Shown: positions 44,042 to 52,824 of the stretch, piece after piece
Position numbering within the stretch: the stretch's first letter is position 1
How the letters are laid out: every line of letters starts with the position of its first letter
Assembly (NCBI GenBank): GCA_900316075.1
Contig: ONBT01000009.1
Location: 1-64,000, forward strand
Reading direction: 5' to 3'
DNA length: 64,000 nt
DNA from: an uncultured Lachnospiraceae bacterium
GTDB taxonomy: Bacteria; Bacillota; Clostridia; Lachnospirales; Lachnospiraceae
The notes under the pieces: model-generated
Databases searched by the model: none
What the model was told of the DNA's origin: nothing
What the model saw: only the letters and a program-made list of their open reading frames with translations
Made by a program: the position numbers and the translations under genes

Positions 44042-45028
44042 TCAGATTTTTTCCCGGATGACCGGCAGGGTCGAGCAGTGAATGCCGCCGCCCAATTTGT
44101 TAATCTCCGAAATATTGACCGGAACGACCTCCACGCCTGCCTTTTCGAGGTTTTTGATCGTGTTCTTTCCTAAGGCAGAGAAGAGGACTTTGCCGGGTTC
44201 GAGGCAGAGGCAGTTGTTCGTGAGGAAGGGGTCGTCCCTGTCCGTCTCGATGATTTTGTATCCCTTTTTCTGCAGGAGGTCCAGGAACCAGAATGGCAGA
44301 ATGAATGTGGATACGAGGACCTTGTCCTTATCGACCGGGATGAAGGCTTCGTCGAGATGGATATAGAAAGCCGGCATGTCGATTGTGATGAGCTCAATCC
44401 CCTGATTTTTGAGGATGGCGCGCATCTGCTCTATGCCCTCGTCATTGATGCGGACGGACCGGCCGACTACTGCCGTGTGCTCGTCCAGCTGGCAGAAGGA
44501 GCCGCCCTCCATGGTACCCCGCCCCTGAATGGCCCCGAGGATGGGAATGCCCAGGTCCGTAAGGGTCTTCTGCCCGATGGGAGTCTCCCCCTGGTGGAAG
44601 TACATGGTATAGCGGGAAAGAATGGCGCCCTTTGGTGTCATCTCGGCAAAGTCCCGGGCGAAGGTCATATTGGGCCACTCGTGCTTCGGGTCGTCCTGGT
44701 TGATGACCTCGATGCCCTCGTTTCTGAGGGCCTCGGTCATAGCGTCGTGCTGGTCCTGCATGAGGCGTATATCCGGGAAGGCATCTCCCTTCCAGTAAGA
44801 CCGGATGCGGCCCTTCCTGTCCTTCAGGATCAGGGAACCGGCCTCCTCTTCATAGGCCGCCTCTTTCATGGCCTCGAGTTCGACCCCGGGCCGGTGGACG
44901 ATGATTTTTTTGATCTTTCCTATGGCGTTCGGAATCCAGGTATCCCTTCCCCAGACCTCCCCGTAGGAGGGGTCCTCGAAAGTATTTTCAATCCGGCTCT
45001 TGTCCATGTACATCTGCAGGGTTGCCAT
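44042..45028 (-). CDS. Arginine deiminase / amidinotransferase-fold hydrolase
   Basis: 328 residues. Catalytic residues of the guanidino-modifying superfamily are in place: Asp in FARDFAEMTP, Glu in GTMEGGSF, His in FYIHLDEAF, and the nucleophile Cys318 in GGGIHCSTLP near the C-terminus. Shorter than ArcA (about 410) and without its extra helical domain, so it is closer to DDAH-like or peptidyl/ citrulline-forming hydrolases. Probable reaction is hydrolysis of a guanidino compound to a ureido product plus ammonia or amine. Substrate unknown; the neighbouring amino-acid importer and RocB-like gene make an arginine-related substrate plausible. Confidence 0.85.
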   Translation of the reverse strand: MATLQMYMDKSRIENTFEDPSYGEVWGRDTWIPNAIGKIKKIIVHRPGVELEAMKEAAYEEEAGSLILKDRKGRIRSYWKGDAFPDIRLMQDQHDAMTEALRNEGIEVINQDDPKHEWPNMTFARDFAEMTPKGAILSRYTMYFHQGETPIGQKTLTDLGIPILGAIQGRGTMEGGSFCQLDEHTAVVGRSVRINDEGIEQMRAILKNQGIELITIDMPAFYIHLDEAFIPVDKDKVLVSTFILPFWFLDLLQKKGYKIIETDRDDPFLTNNCLCLEPGKVLFSALGKNTIKNLEKAGVEVVPVNISEINKLGGGIHCSTLPVIREKI

Positions 45029-45135
45029 GTTCTCTTACCTCAAATTTCTTTACAACAGAAGAGCTCCGCGAGGGAGCTTTTCTGAAATCCAATGAATACG
45101 GGCATCCACAGGGGAACCTGTTTCAAAGTGTGTGG

Positions 45136-45149
45136 TTTATATTAGTCAT
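45136..45149 (+). repeat. Dispersed motif copy (TTTATATTAGTCAT)
   Basis: Preceded by GTGG; 9 bases past the hisC stop codon, in the gap to the next gene. Confidence 0.55.
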
Positions 45150-45157
45150 GCGGCTCT

Positions 45158-46267
45158 TCAGCTGGCTGCTCTCCGGGCATTACTGACCTTTTCGGCCTGG
45201 TACTCTTCGATGATAGCCTTCATGTTGCGGACGACAATTTCCATCTCCGCCCGGCGGCCGATGGTCACGCGGACATAGTCTTTTGTGCGGGGCTCAAAGC
45301 CGAAATAGCGGACCAGGATGCCGTGCTCTTTCAGGCGCTCGGTCAGAAGCTCGGCCGGGATGATGCCGGAGGCCTTGAAGAAGCAGAAGTTCGTGACTGT
45401 GGGCACGATTTCAAAGCCCATGCGAAGAAGCTCGGATTCGAAGTAGGACCGGGTCTCGATGACTTCTTTGATGCACTCGTCATAATACTTCGTGTCCTTG
45501 ATGGCCGCAATGCCGATGACCTGGGACAGGGTGTTGAGGTTGAAGGGACTTACGCAGAACTTGACGTTTCGCATATCGTCGATGATGTCCTGATTCGCCA
45601 CGCAGAAGCCGATCCGGGCCCCGGCCATATTGCGGGACTTGGAATAGGTACGGACCACGATGATGTTCGGATATTTGTCCACGAGGGAAAGGGCCGTCTC
45701 GCCGCCGAAGTCCACGTAGGCCTCGTCCACGATGACCAGACGCTTCTCGTTCTTCTTTACAATCCGTTCCACGTCAGCGCAGGAAATGGCCTTGCCCGTG
45801 GGGTTATTCGGGTTTGCGATGATGACGTCGCAGCCGCACTCGACAAGGGCGTCCACATCCGTCGAGAAATCGGCTTTCACAGGAATCTTCCGGTACTTGA
45901 GGTGGAAGGTCTGGGCGTAGGTCCGGTAGAAGTCATAGGTGATGTCGTTGGAGGCAATCGGGAAGCCCTCGCGGAAGAAGCTCATCATGATGAAGGCGAT
46001 GACCTCGTCCGCCCCGTTGCCGACGAAAATCTGCTCCTTGGGGAAGCCGTAGATTTCGCCGATGGCCTCTCTGAGCTTTATATTGTAGGGGTCCTCGTAG
46101 TAGGCCAGGGAGTTGATCTGCACGCTGGTCAGGGCCTCAAGGATGGCCGGCGAGGGCGGGTAGGAAGACTCATTGGCGTTCAGCTTGATATAAGGCCGGT
46201 CGTGGGGCTGCTCGCCGGGGTTATAAGTTTCCATGCTCTCGTAGCCGTCAAGAAAAAAGTAGCTCAT
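45158..46267 (-). CDS. hisC: Histidinol-phosphate aminotransferase
   Basis: 369 residues, PLP-dependent class II-like aminotransferase. KLNANESSYPPSP near the N-terminus, NPNNPTG at the PLP pocket, DEAYVDFGG and the Schiff-base lysine in RTYSKSRNMAGARIG are HisC hallmarks. It converts imidazole-acetol phosphate to histidinol phosphate; isolated HisC paralogues may act on other substrates such as aromatic amino acids. No other his gene is nearby. GGAGG precedes the ATG. Its 355-bp upstream gap is entirely tandem repeat. Confidence 0.9.
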   Translation of the reverse strand: MSYFFLDGYESMETYNPGEQPHDRPYIKLNANESSYPPSPAILEALTSVQINSLAYYEDPYNIKLREAIGEIYGFPKEQIFVGNGADEVIAFIMMSFFREGFPIASNDITYDFYRTYAQTFHLKYRKIPVKADFSTDVDALVECGCDVIIANPNNPTGKAISCADVERIVKKNEKRLVIVDEAYVDFGGETALSLVDKYPNIIVVRTYSKSRNMAGARIGFCVANQDIIDDMRNVKFCVSPFNLNTLSQVIGIAAIKDTKYYDECIKEVIETRSYFESELLRMGFEIVPTVTNFCFFKASGIIPAELLTERLKEHGILVRYFGFEPRTKDYVRVTIGRRAEMEIVVRNMKAIIEEYQAEKVSNARRAAS

Positions 46268-46291
46268 TTACAATTGCCTCCAGAATTAGAG

Positions 46292-46622
46292 ATGTCGTTT
46301 GTGTGATAATAGCTTGTTTTGCCCCTTGTCCAGCCTGCAATGGAAGCTATTTGTGGAAGAGGCCTTGGTTTTGCCCTAAGCTGGTAATAAAAGGGGTGTC
46401 ATTTGCAGAAACCAGACATTTTTTGCCCCAAACACAGTCTGCAGGGGGTGTCATTTGCCAGAAACAGAACGTTTTTGCCCCAAACACAGTCTGCAGGTGG
46501 TGTCATTTGCCAGAAACAGAACGTTTTTGCCCCAAACACGGCCTGCAGGTGGTGTCATTTGCCAGAAACAGAACATTTTTGCCCCATGCATGCCTTGTAG
46601 GGGATGTCGTTTGCGGAAAAAG
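46292..46622. repeat. 52-bp tandem repeat, about seven units, upstream of hisC
   Basis: GTGTCATTTGC or a variant recurs at 46292, 46344, 46396, 46448, 46500, 46552 and 46604, an exact 52-bp period. Units from 46396 to 46603 are near-identical (GTGTCATTTGCCAGAAACAG, then AACGTTTTTGCCCC and AAACACAGTCTGCAGG); the outer units decay toward both genes. The array fills the gap between the ABC ATPase stop and hisC. No promoter or gene is seen in it. Confidence 0.93.
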
Positions 46623-47363
46623 TCAGGTATTCAGAATCTTGCTCAGGAAGTCCTGGGCCCTGGGGTTCCTGGGGTGGCTGAAGAATTCGTCGGGGGTGCT
46701 TTCCTCGAGGATCTGCCCTCCGTCCACAAAGAGGACCCGGTTGGCGACTTCTTTCGCGAAGCCCATCTCGTGGGTCACGACGGCCATGGTCATGCCCTCG
46801 TCCGCCAGGCGCTCCATGACGTTTAAGACCTCTCCGACCATCTCGGGGTCCAGGGCCGACGTGGGCTCGTCGAAGAGCATCATCTTGGGATTCATGGCCA
46901 GGGCCCGGACAATTGCCACCCGCTGCTGCTGGCCGCCGGACAATTGCTTGGGGTAGGAGCCCGCCTTGTCCTCGAGGCCGACCATTTTCAGAAGGTCATA
47001 GGCATGGGCCCGGGCTTCTTCCTTGGACTCCTTCTTCAGCATGACGGGGGCCAGGGTGATATTCTCCTCGACCGTCATGTGGGGGAAGAGGTCGAACTGC
47101 TGGAAGACCATCCCCATCTGCATGCGGACCTTGTCGATATCGGTCCCCTTCTTCGTAATGTCCTGCCCGTCGAAGATGATATGGCCCAGGGTGGGCGTTT
47201 CCAGCAGGTTCATGCAGCGCAGAAATGTCGACTTACCGGAACCGGAGGGGCCGATGATGACGACCTTCTCCCCGTCGGCGATTTCCGCGTCGATTCCTTT
47301 CAGTACTTCCACGCTGCCTCTCGCATTGTGGAAGGTCTTGTGCAAGCCTTTAACGGAGATCAC
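46623..47363 (-). CDS. Polar amino-acid ABC transporter ATP-binding protein
   Basis: 246 residues. Walker [10 protein letters not shown], signature [15 protein letters not shown], Walker [15 protein letters not shown], switch [12 protein letters not shown]; overall the GlnQ/HisP type. Starts at GTG 47363 inside the last codons of the permease gene (14-bp overlap), with AGGAGG upstream. Confidence 0.94.
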   Translation of the reverse strand: MISVKGLHKTFHNARGSVEVLKGIDAEIADGEKVVIIGPSGSGKSTFLRCMNLLETPTLGHIIFDGQDITKKGTDIDKVRMQMGMVFQQFDLFPHMTVEENITLAPVMLKKESKEEARAHAYDLLKMVGLEDKAGSYPKQLSGGQQQRVAIVRALAMNPKMMLFDEPTSALDPEMVGEVLNVMERLADEGMTMAVVTHEMGFAKEVANRVLFVDGGQILEESTPDEFFSHPRNPRAQDFLSKILNT

Positions 47364-48048
47364 TTTGTGCCAGCCTCCTCTCTATCACACGCAGAATCTG
47401 CGTCAGCCCGATGACGATTACAAGGTAGATCAGGGCCACAATCAAAAGCGGCGGTACCGCGTCGTAGGTAATGGACCGGATGATATCCCCGCCCTTGGTC
47501 AGCTCCTGGATACCGACGTAGCCGGCGACCGAAGTCTCCTTCAACAGAGTAATGAATTCGTTGAAGATAGCCGGGGCCACATTTTTGAAGGCCTGGGGAA
47601 GGATGATCTTCCACATGGTCTGGGGGTAGGAAAGGCCCAGGGACCGGCCCGCCTCCATCTGTCCCCGGTCCACGGACTGGATGCCCGAGCGGAGCACTTC
47701 GGCCAGATAGGCGCCGGAGTTGATACCGAAGGCGGCAATGGCGACCTCGAGGGAAGTGCCCGACTGCCAGATGATGAAGTACATGATCATGAGCTGGACA
47801 ACCGTAGGCGTCCCGCGGATCACAGTCAGGTAGATCGAGACGATGAAGTTGAGGATGGCCAGGCCGGGATTTCTTTTATTATTCTGATAAGCCGTCTTGA
47901 CGATGGCGGACATGGAGCCGAGAATCAGGCCGATGATCAGGGCGCAGATCGTGATGATGATCGTATACTCGAGTCCGTTTGTGATGTAGTGCCACCGGTC
48001 CTTGTAGATCAGGGCATCGTACAGGCGGTCGGAAAGGGATCTGTTCAT
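47350..48048 (-). CDS. Polar amino-acid ABC transporter permease
   Basis: 232 residues, HisM/GlnP family, with five or so membrane helices and the EAA loop ([20 protein letters not shown]). Forms a homodimeric channel with the ATPase encoded next. AGGAG before the ATG. Confidence 0.94.
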   Translation of the reverse strand: MNRSLSDRLYDALIYKDRWHYITNGLEYTIIITICALIIGLILGSMSAIVKTAYQNNKRNPGLAILNFIVSIYLTVIRGTPTVVQLMIMYFIIWQSGTSLEVAIAAFGINSGAYLAEVLRSGIQSVDRGQMEAGRSLGLSYPQTMWKIILPQAFKNVAPAIFNEFITLLKETSVAGYVGIQELTKGGDIIRSITYDAVPPLLIVALIYLVIVIGLTQILRVIERRLAQSDLR

Positions 48049-48110
48049 TTGAAACTCCTATACTGATAGAAAACGCCTCCGGGAACAGCCACCGGATTTC
48101 ATTACGAGAA

Positions 48111-48144
48111 AACCCCGGCTCGCTTATGGAGGCGCACCGGGGTT
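48111..48144 (-). other. Intercistronic hairpin between binding protein and permease genes
   Basis: Arms AACCCCGG and CCGGGGTT with TTTCTC after it on the minus strand, in the 127-bp gap. Partial terminator, the same arrangement as in the pst and opp operons. Confidence 0.75.
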
Positions 48145-48156
48145 AGACATTATTTT

Positions 48157-48170
48157 TATACTAATGTAAA
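48157..48170 (-). repeat. Dispersed motif copy (TTTACATTAGTATA)
   Basis: Reads AGCTTTACATTAGTATAA on the minus strand, six bases past the stop of the binding-protein gene. Confidence 0.6.
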
Positions 48171-48175
48171 GCTTT

Positions 48176-49063
48176 TCACTCTGCGGAGAGGTACTTGCTC
48201 TCGATCTCGTCCAGCTTGCCGGAGTCCTGCAGGCTCTTTAAGATCTCGTTGAACTTGGCAGTCAGCTCGGAACCCTTGGGCAGGGCCATTGCGTACTGCT
48301 CTTCGGTCAGGGCCTCGTCCAGCTTCTTGATCTTGTCAGGATTCTTCTCGACGAGCTTGTCCGCTACGAAGTTGTCGATGACTTCGGCGTCGATACGACC
48401 GGAGATGACATCCTGGGCAGCGTCGACTGCCTTCTCGTACCGCTTTACTTCGCCGACGGAGATGTCGGAGGAGCCGTCCTCGTTCGTGCAGTAGGAGTCG
48501 CCGGTGGTGCCGGTCTGGACGCCGACGGTCTTGCCGTTCAGGTCGGTCCGGCTGGCGATATCGGAATCAACCGGAACGATGATGGCCTGGGAAGCATTGA
48601 AGTAATTGTCCGTGAAGTCGACGTTCTTCTTCCGCTCTTCGGTGATGGACATGCCGGCAGCGATGAAGTCGGCCTTGCCGGCCTGCAGAGCGGGGATGCA
48701 GGAAGCAAAGGCGATATCACTTATCTCCAGTTCCACGCCCAGCTCATCGGCGATGGCCTTTGCGATGTCCACATCAATGCCGACGATGTCGTCGCCGTCC
48801 TTGTATTCGAAGGGTTCAAACTCGGCGTTCGTGACCATGATGATCTTGCCGTCCGCCTTGATCTCATCAAGAGTTCTTCCAGATGAAGAAGCCGAAGCAT
48901 CCGTCGATGTGTCGGAGCTTGCGGTATCGGTCGATGCCGAAGCATCCGTCGAAGTATCCGCCGCCGCATCGGAAGATGTTTCCGATGAAGCGCTCGAGCC
49001 GCAGGCCGCCATGGAGAAAGCGGTCATGGCCGCCAGGGCCAGTGCCAGAAATCTTTTTTTCAT
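48176..49063 (-). CDS. Polar amino-acid-binding lipoprotein
   Basis: 295 residues. Lipobox FSMAAC at about 17-22, then a Ser/Asp/Ala linker and an SBP_bac_3 domain (IKADGKIIMVTNAEFEPFEY, GIDVDIAKAIADELG, AGMSITEERKKNVDFTDNYF). First gene of an importer operon for a polar amino acid; specificity cannot be read. TAGGAGG before the ATG. Divergent from the GntR gene, with three GTATAC sites in between. Confidence 0.94.
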   Translation of the reverse strand: MKKRFLALALAAMTAFSMAACGSSASSETSSDAAADTSTDASASTDTASSDTSTDASASSSGRTLDEIKADGKIIMVTNAEFEPFEYKDGDDIVGIDVDIAKAIADELGVELEISDIAFASCIPALQAGKADFIAAGMSITEERKKNVDFTDNYFNASQAIIVPVDSDIASRTDLNGKTVGVQTGTTGDSYCTNEDGSSDISVGEVKRYEKAVDAAQDVISGRIDAEVIDNFVADKLVEKNPDKIKKLDEALTEEQYAMALPKGSELTAKFNEILKSLQDSGKLDEIESKYLSAE

Positions 49064-49187
49064 GTCCTCTACCTCCTATACGTTTCTTCTTCCTCTTGAT
49101 GAAATCCTCTGAAAGAACACTCCGAGGGATTTTTCTACCGAACTCTTCCAGCCCGTCCCCCGGCAGCTCCTTGCCCAGCCCCGGGAA

Positions 49188-49230
49188 ATAAAAACGAGGG
49201 CCTTCGGGTGCATGCACCCGAAAGCCCCCA
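49188..49230 (-). promoter_or_regulatory. Leader hairpin upstream of the amino-acid-binding protein gene
   Basis: On the minus strand, arms built on CTTTCGGGTGCA and TGCACCCGAAGG followed by CCCTCGTTTTTATTT, 120-160 bases before the ATG. It has terminator form but lies inside the 5' leader, so attenuation is possible. No T-box sequence or recognised riboswitch was seen. Confidence 0.6.
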
Positions 49231-49259
49231 TTGGCTTTTTCATTTCCTGTCCGATTTAT

Positions 49260-49391
49260 GTATACCTTCTATCACGTTTGTCCGCCTTCGTCAAGGCATT
49301 TTAAAATTTTTTAAAAAATTTAGTATACATTTTCTAATTATCGGGCTATACTATCGGCCATAATCAGCATATCGGCAGAAAAACAGTATAC
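49260..49391. promoter_or_regulatory. Three GTATAC sites at exact 63-bp spacing
   Basis: GTATAC at 49260, 49323 and 49386. 63 bp is six helical turns. FCD-type GntR regulators commonly bind palindromes centred on GTATAC-like cores, so these may be operators of the adjacent regulator controlling both divergent units. Confidence 0.55.
49324..49352 (+). promoter_or_regulatory. Candidate promoter of the GntR gene
   Basis: TATACA, 17-bp spacer, TATACT. The -35 overlaps the middle GTATAC site, which would allow autoregulation. Long AT-rich tract directly upstream. Confidence 0.5.
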
Positions 49392-49481
49392 TTTTTTGGA
49401 CGTCTGTACAAAAAAGGAACCTGCCCCTATGCTGCATGCAAAAGCCATTGGGAGGAAAGAAAAGAAAGGGATGGTGTGCGC

Positions 49482-50135
49482 ATGAACCGAACTCAGCCGA
49501 AGAAGAACGAGACGCTGGAGCAGACGGCCTACCGGGAGATCAAGAACGAAATCTTCACCCTGGAATTTGCCCCGGGCAGCATGCTGACGGAAAAGCAGCT
49601 GTCCGAGAAGCTAGAAATCAGCCGGACCCCCATCCGGGCCGCCCTGACCCGGCTTCTCTATGAAAAGATTGTTTCAGAGGATGCCACGGGCCACATCTAC
49701 GTGGCAAAGACCACGGTCAAGGAAGTGCAGGACATCACGGCGGTCCGCCTGGCCCTCGAGCCCCTGGCCCTGGACGGTCCCGGCCTCACCGACGATATCA
49801 TCAAATCCATCAGTTCTATTTACAAGGCCCAGAAGGAGGTCGACCTCGACGCTCCCGAAGGCCTCATTACTTTTTCCAAGCTGGACTGCGACTTCCACTG
49901 CGTCCTGGCCGAAATCTCGGACAACGAAGTTTTAAAGACCGACATCAAGTCCTTAAACTCCGCCATGGTCCGCTGCAACGTCCTTTCGGGCACCCTGCAG
50001 TTCAACGTCCCCGAGGCCATCAAGGAGCACCACGAAATCCTCTCCTACCTGAAAGCCGGCCGGCGGGACTTCGCGAAGCTGGCCCTGACGGACCACATCA
50101 ATTATGTCAACCGCAGAATGTTCAAAGATGAATGA
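49482..50135 (+). CDS. GntR-family regulator, FCD (FadR-like) domain
   Basis: 217 residues. Winged helix at about 8-75 (AYREIKNEIFTLEFAPGSML, LSEKLEISRTPIRAALTRL). The C-terminal FCD domain has the metal/ligand histidines and aspartate in FSKLDCDFHCVLA, KEHHEILSYL and LALTDHINYV. An in-frame GTG at 49476 is the alternative start. Probably senses an amino acid or organic acid and controls the downstream M20 gene and the divergent importer. Confidence 0.9.
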   Translation: MNRTQPKKNETLEQTAYREIKNEIFTLEFAPGSMLTEKQLSEKLEISRTPIRAALTRLLYEKIVSEDATGHIYVAKTTVKEVQDITAVRLALEPLALDGPGLTDDIIKSISSIYKAQKEVDLDAPEGLITFSKLDCDFHCVLAEISDNEVLKTDIKSLNSAMVRCNVLSGTLQFNVPEAIKEHHEILSYLKAGRRDFAKLALTDHINYVNRRMFKDE

Positions 50136-50181
50136 ATAATGCAGGGCTCCGGCTCCGGGGCCCCTTTTCAAAGGAGTGCAA

Positions 50182-51822
50182 ATGTATTCGGAAATTCTGG
50201 ATCTGACAAAAGAACTGGTCGCCATCCGAAGCGTCAACGGAACCCCGGGCGAGCGGAAGGTCTCCGACTTCATCTACTACTGGTTTCAGGACCTGCCCTA
50301 CTTCCGGGAGCACCCGGAGAACCTGATTTTTCAGCCGGTTCCCGATGATTCCCTGAATCGGGGCTCTGTCATCGCCATCGTCGAAGGAAAGAAAAAGTCC
50401 TGCAAGAAGACCCTCCTCCTCCATGGGCACACGGACACGGTGGGCACCGGGGACTACGGCCCCCTCGAAGACGTCTGCACGGACCCGGATGCCCTTGCGG
50501 AGCGCCTGAAGGAACTGACCCTTTCCGATGAAGTGAAGGCCGATCTCGAAAGCGGGAACTTCCTCTTCGGCCGGGGGGCGGTCGACATGAAGTCCGGAGA
50601 CGCCGTCTTCATGGCCCTTCTTGCCTACTTCTCCGACCACACGGATGAAATCGAAGGAAACCTCATCGGCTCCTTCAACCCCGTCGAGGAAAACACCCAC
50701 ACCGGAATCATCACGAGCCTCCCCCTCTTCCTCAAACTCGAAGAGGAAAGGGGCTTCGAATATATCGGCGCCATCAATAATGACTTCTCGACGAAGCTCT
50801 ATCCGGGCGATGACAAGGTCACCCTCTACACCGGAGCCGGGGGGAAGATTCTCCCCTGCTTCTATGTCCGGGGGAAGGAAACTCACGTGGGCCAGCCCTT
50901 CGAAGGCCTCGACGCCTCGGCCCTGGCCGCTGAGCTCGTGAAACGGATCAATCTTTCCACGGAGCTTTCCGACTTCGCCGAAGGAGAGACCGCTCCGCCC
51001 CCGGCCGTCCTCAAGCTTAAGGATCTGAAGGACTTCTACAATGTGCAGACCGCGAAGGAAGCCCTCGTCTATTTCAACTTCTACGTCTTCGAGAGCGACA
51101 TGCGGGACATCACGGAAGGCCTGGCCTCCGTGGCCCGGAAGGCGGCCGCCTCCCTGCAGGAGGACATGAAGAAGAACTACAGCATCTACTGCCACATGAA
51201 CCACCTGCCGGAAACGGCTCCGGAAGAAAAAGTTTCCTGCCTTTCCTACAGCGAACTCTATTCCCGGGCCGCAAATACCGATGCTTTCAGTGATGACGAG
51301 CTGGACCGGCTCACGAAGGAAGAGCTGGAGAAGGGCACGGACGAGCGGGAAATTCCTATTGTCCTGATTCGCTACCTCCTCGGGTGCATCAGGTCGACGG
51401 AGCCCGTCATCGTCCTCTACTATGCCCCTCCCTATGTCCCCCACTGCTGTGTGGACCGGGAGGACGAGGGGACCGGGCAGGCGCTCTACACGGCCCTTTC
51501 CGAAGCTGCCGCCGAGACGGAAGAGGCGGGGCCGTACGCTTTTCGGATTTTAAATTATTATCCTTCCCTCTCCGACTCGAGCTACCTGAAAATCGACGAT
51601 GAAGAAGGCTCCCTCGAAGCCCTGACCGAGAACTTCCCGGCCTTCGAGACCCTGTATCCCCTGCCCCTCGACGACATCCGGGCCCTCGACATCCCGGCCA
51701 TCAATATCGGCACCTACGGGTCCGACGCCCACAAGTGGACCGAGCGGGTCAATATCCCCTACACCTTCGGGACATTGCCGGATCTGGAGAAAAAGGTCAT
51801 TTTGAAGCTCATCGGGGCCTGA
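50182..51822 (+). CDS. M20 family hydrolase, RocB-like
   Basis: 546 residues from the ATG at 50182 (AAAGGAG five bases upstream; a GTG at 50176 overlaps that site). Metal-binding region LLLHGHTDTVGTGDYG and GRGAVDMKSGDAVFMALLAY, Glu in FNPVEENTHTG, and late AINIGTYGSDAHKWTERVN. Length and insertions match the RocB group named for its place in arginine catabolic operons, activity unproven. 46 bases after the GntR gene, so likely co-transcribed. Confidence 0.85.
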   Translation: MYSEILDLTKELVAIRSVNGTPGERKVSDFIYYWFQDLPYFREHPENLIFQPVPDDSLNRGSVIAIVEGKKKSCKKTLLLHGHTDTVGTGDYGPLEDVCTDPDALAERLKELTLSDEVKADLESGNFLFGRGAVDMKSGDAVFMALLAYFSDHTDEIEGNLIGSFNPVEENTHTGIITSLPLFLKLEEERGFEYIGAINNDFSTKLYPGDDKVTLYTGAGGKILPCFYVRGKETHVGQPFEGLDASALAAELVKRINLSTELSDFAEGETAPPPAVLKLKDLKDFYNVQTAKEALVYFNFYVFESDMRDITEGLASVARKAAASLQEDMKKNYSIYCHMNHLPETAPEEKVSCLSYSELYSRAANTDAFSDDELDRLTKEELEKGTDEREIPIVLIRYLLGCIRSTEPVIVLYYAPPYVPHCCVDREDEGTGQALYTALSEAAAETEEAGPYAFRILNYYPSLSDSSYLKIDDEEGSLEALTENFPAFETLYPLPLDDIRALDIPAINIGTYGSDAHKWTERVNIPYTFGTLPDLEKKVILKLIGA

Positions 51823-51938
51823 TATTACCGGATCTCGCAGTCTTTGCATTGAAGTGCGGCAGGGCCTGAACCCGCCTGCTGCCCGACATCGTGTCCACAA
51901 TTATTTTCGATTTTCGGGCTTTGTCTGAAAATTCCTGT

Positions 51939-51966
51939 TTGACGCAAACATTTTTCATGCTATAAT
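51939..51966 (+). promoter_or_regulatory. Strong promoter of the small RHH gene
   Basis: TTGACG, 16-bp spacer, TATAAT with TG one base upstream of the -10. About 110 bases before the ATG at 52076. Confidence 0.85.
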
Positions 51967-52075
51967 TGACTTACAATTTTTGCACGGATGTTTACCGCCC
52001 GACCGGTCCGGTCCCGCGGCGAAACGGCCGGAATCAGTGCAGCCGGCCGGAGGTTATAAACAGGAGGAATGGAAA

Positions 52076-52249
52076 ATGGATGATGCGAAGAGAAAGGCGG
52101 GGCGGCCGAAGAGCGCCAATCCCAAGAATGTGAATGTGGGCCTGCGCATGACAGACGAGCAGTACCAGAAACTCAAGGCCTACGCGGAAAAGAGCGGGGA
52201 GACCGTGTCGAAGGTCCTCCTGGAGGCCCTGGAAGCCTATATCAAGTAG
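52076..52249 (+). CDS. Small ribbon-helix-helix DNA-binding protein
   Basis: 57 residues from the ATG at 52076 (CAGGAGG upstream). Basic N-terminus with an AT-hook-like KAGRPKSANPK, then VNVGLRMTDEQYQKLKAYAEKSGETVSKVLLEALEAYIK, a ribbon-helix-helix unit as in CopG/Arc proteins. Free-standing with its own strong promoter and terminator and no toxin gene next to it. Likely a small regulator or nucleoid-type protein. Confidence 0.8.
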   Translation: MDDAKRKAGRPKSANPKNVNVGLRMTDEQYQKLKAYAEKSGETVSKVLLEALEAYIK

Positions 52250-52273
52250 CAAGCTGAATATTACAAAAAAGCA

Positions 52274-52302
52274 AGCGGCGCGGCCATGATGGCCGCGCCG
52301 CT
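52274..52302. terminator. Bidirectional terminator between the RHH gene and trmL
   Basis: 12-bp arms AGCGGCGCGGCC and GGCCGCGCCGCT, 5-nt loop; AAAAAA before it serves the minus-strand trmL transcript. Confidence 0.88.
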
Positions 52303-52310
52303 CTTGTATT

Positions 52311-52811
52311 CTACAGTTCCCACGACAGCCGGTGCAGGTTCCCCTTCTCTTCAAGTCCTTCAAACCCGTTCTGCCGAAGGGCCTCATAGAGGACAATGGC
52401 GACGGAATTGGCAAGATTTAAAGACCGGGTCTCTCCCAGCATGGGAATGCGGATGCAGGACTCCGGCTGCTCTACAAGAATCTCTTCCGGAATTCCGGCG
52501 CTCTCCTTGCCGAACATGATATAGTCGCCATCTTTGAAAGTCACGTCCGAGTAGGTCTGCCGGGCTTTCGTTGTTGCCAACCAGACCTTCGGTTTCCTGT
52601 TCTCTTCCAGGAATGTTTCATAATTCATGTAGCGGTGGACATCCAGGTCCTTCCAGTAGTCCATGCCTGCCCGCTTCAGATTCTTCTCCGTCAGGTGAAA
52701 TCCCAAAGGCTCAATCAGATGCAGAGACGACCCTGTCGCTACGCAGGTTCGCCCAATATTTCCCGTATTCGAAGGTATTTCCGGTTCGTGAAGTACGATG
52801 TTGAAGTGCAT
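52311..52811 (-). CDS. trmL: tRNA (cytidine/uridine-34-2'-O)-methyltransferase TrmL
   Basis: 166 residues, SPOUT fold. N-terminal HFNIVLHEPEIPSNTGNIGRTC, and the knot motifs IMFGKESAGIPEEIL and IPMLGETRSLNLANSVAIVLYE, are diagnostic. It methylates the wobble ribose of tRNA-Leu isoacceptors using SAM. Confidence 0.95.
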   Translation of the reverse strand: MHFNIVLHEPEIPSNTGNIGRTCVATGSSLHLIEPLGFHLTEKNLKRAGMDYWKDLDVHRYMNYETFLEENRKPKVWLATTKARQTYSDVTFKDGDYIMFGKESAGIPEEILVEQPESCIRIPMLGETRSLNLANSVAIVLYEALRQNGFEGLEEKGNLHRLSWEL

Positions 52812-52824
52812 TAAACCCCTGTCC

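Noticed and set aside
46292..46622. The 52-bp array as a CRISPR array
   Set aside because: The whole unit is conserved with no variable spacers, and there are no cas genes; it is a plain tandem repeat. The same holds for the 53-bp and 165-bp arrays.
49064..49481. T-box or known riboswitch upstream of the amino-acid importer
   Set aside because: No T-box sequence (TGGNACCGCG type) or other recognised aptamer core was found; only a hairpin with a T run.
51980..52075. N-terminal extension of the small RHH protein
   Set aside because: CAGGAGG lies directly before the ATG at 52076 and the extra 32 residues are proline-rich leader sequence.
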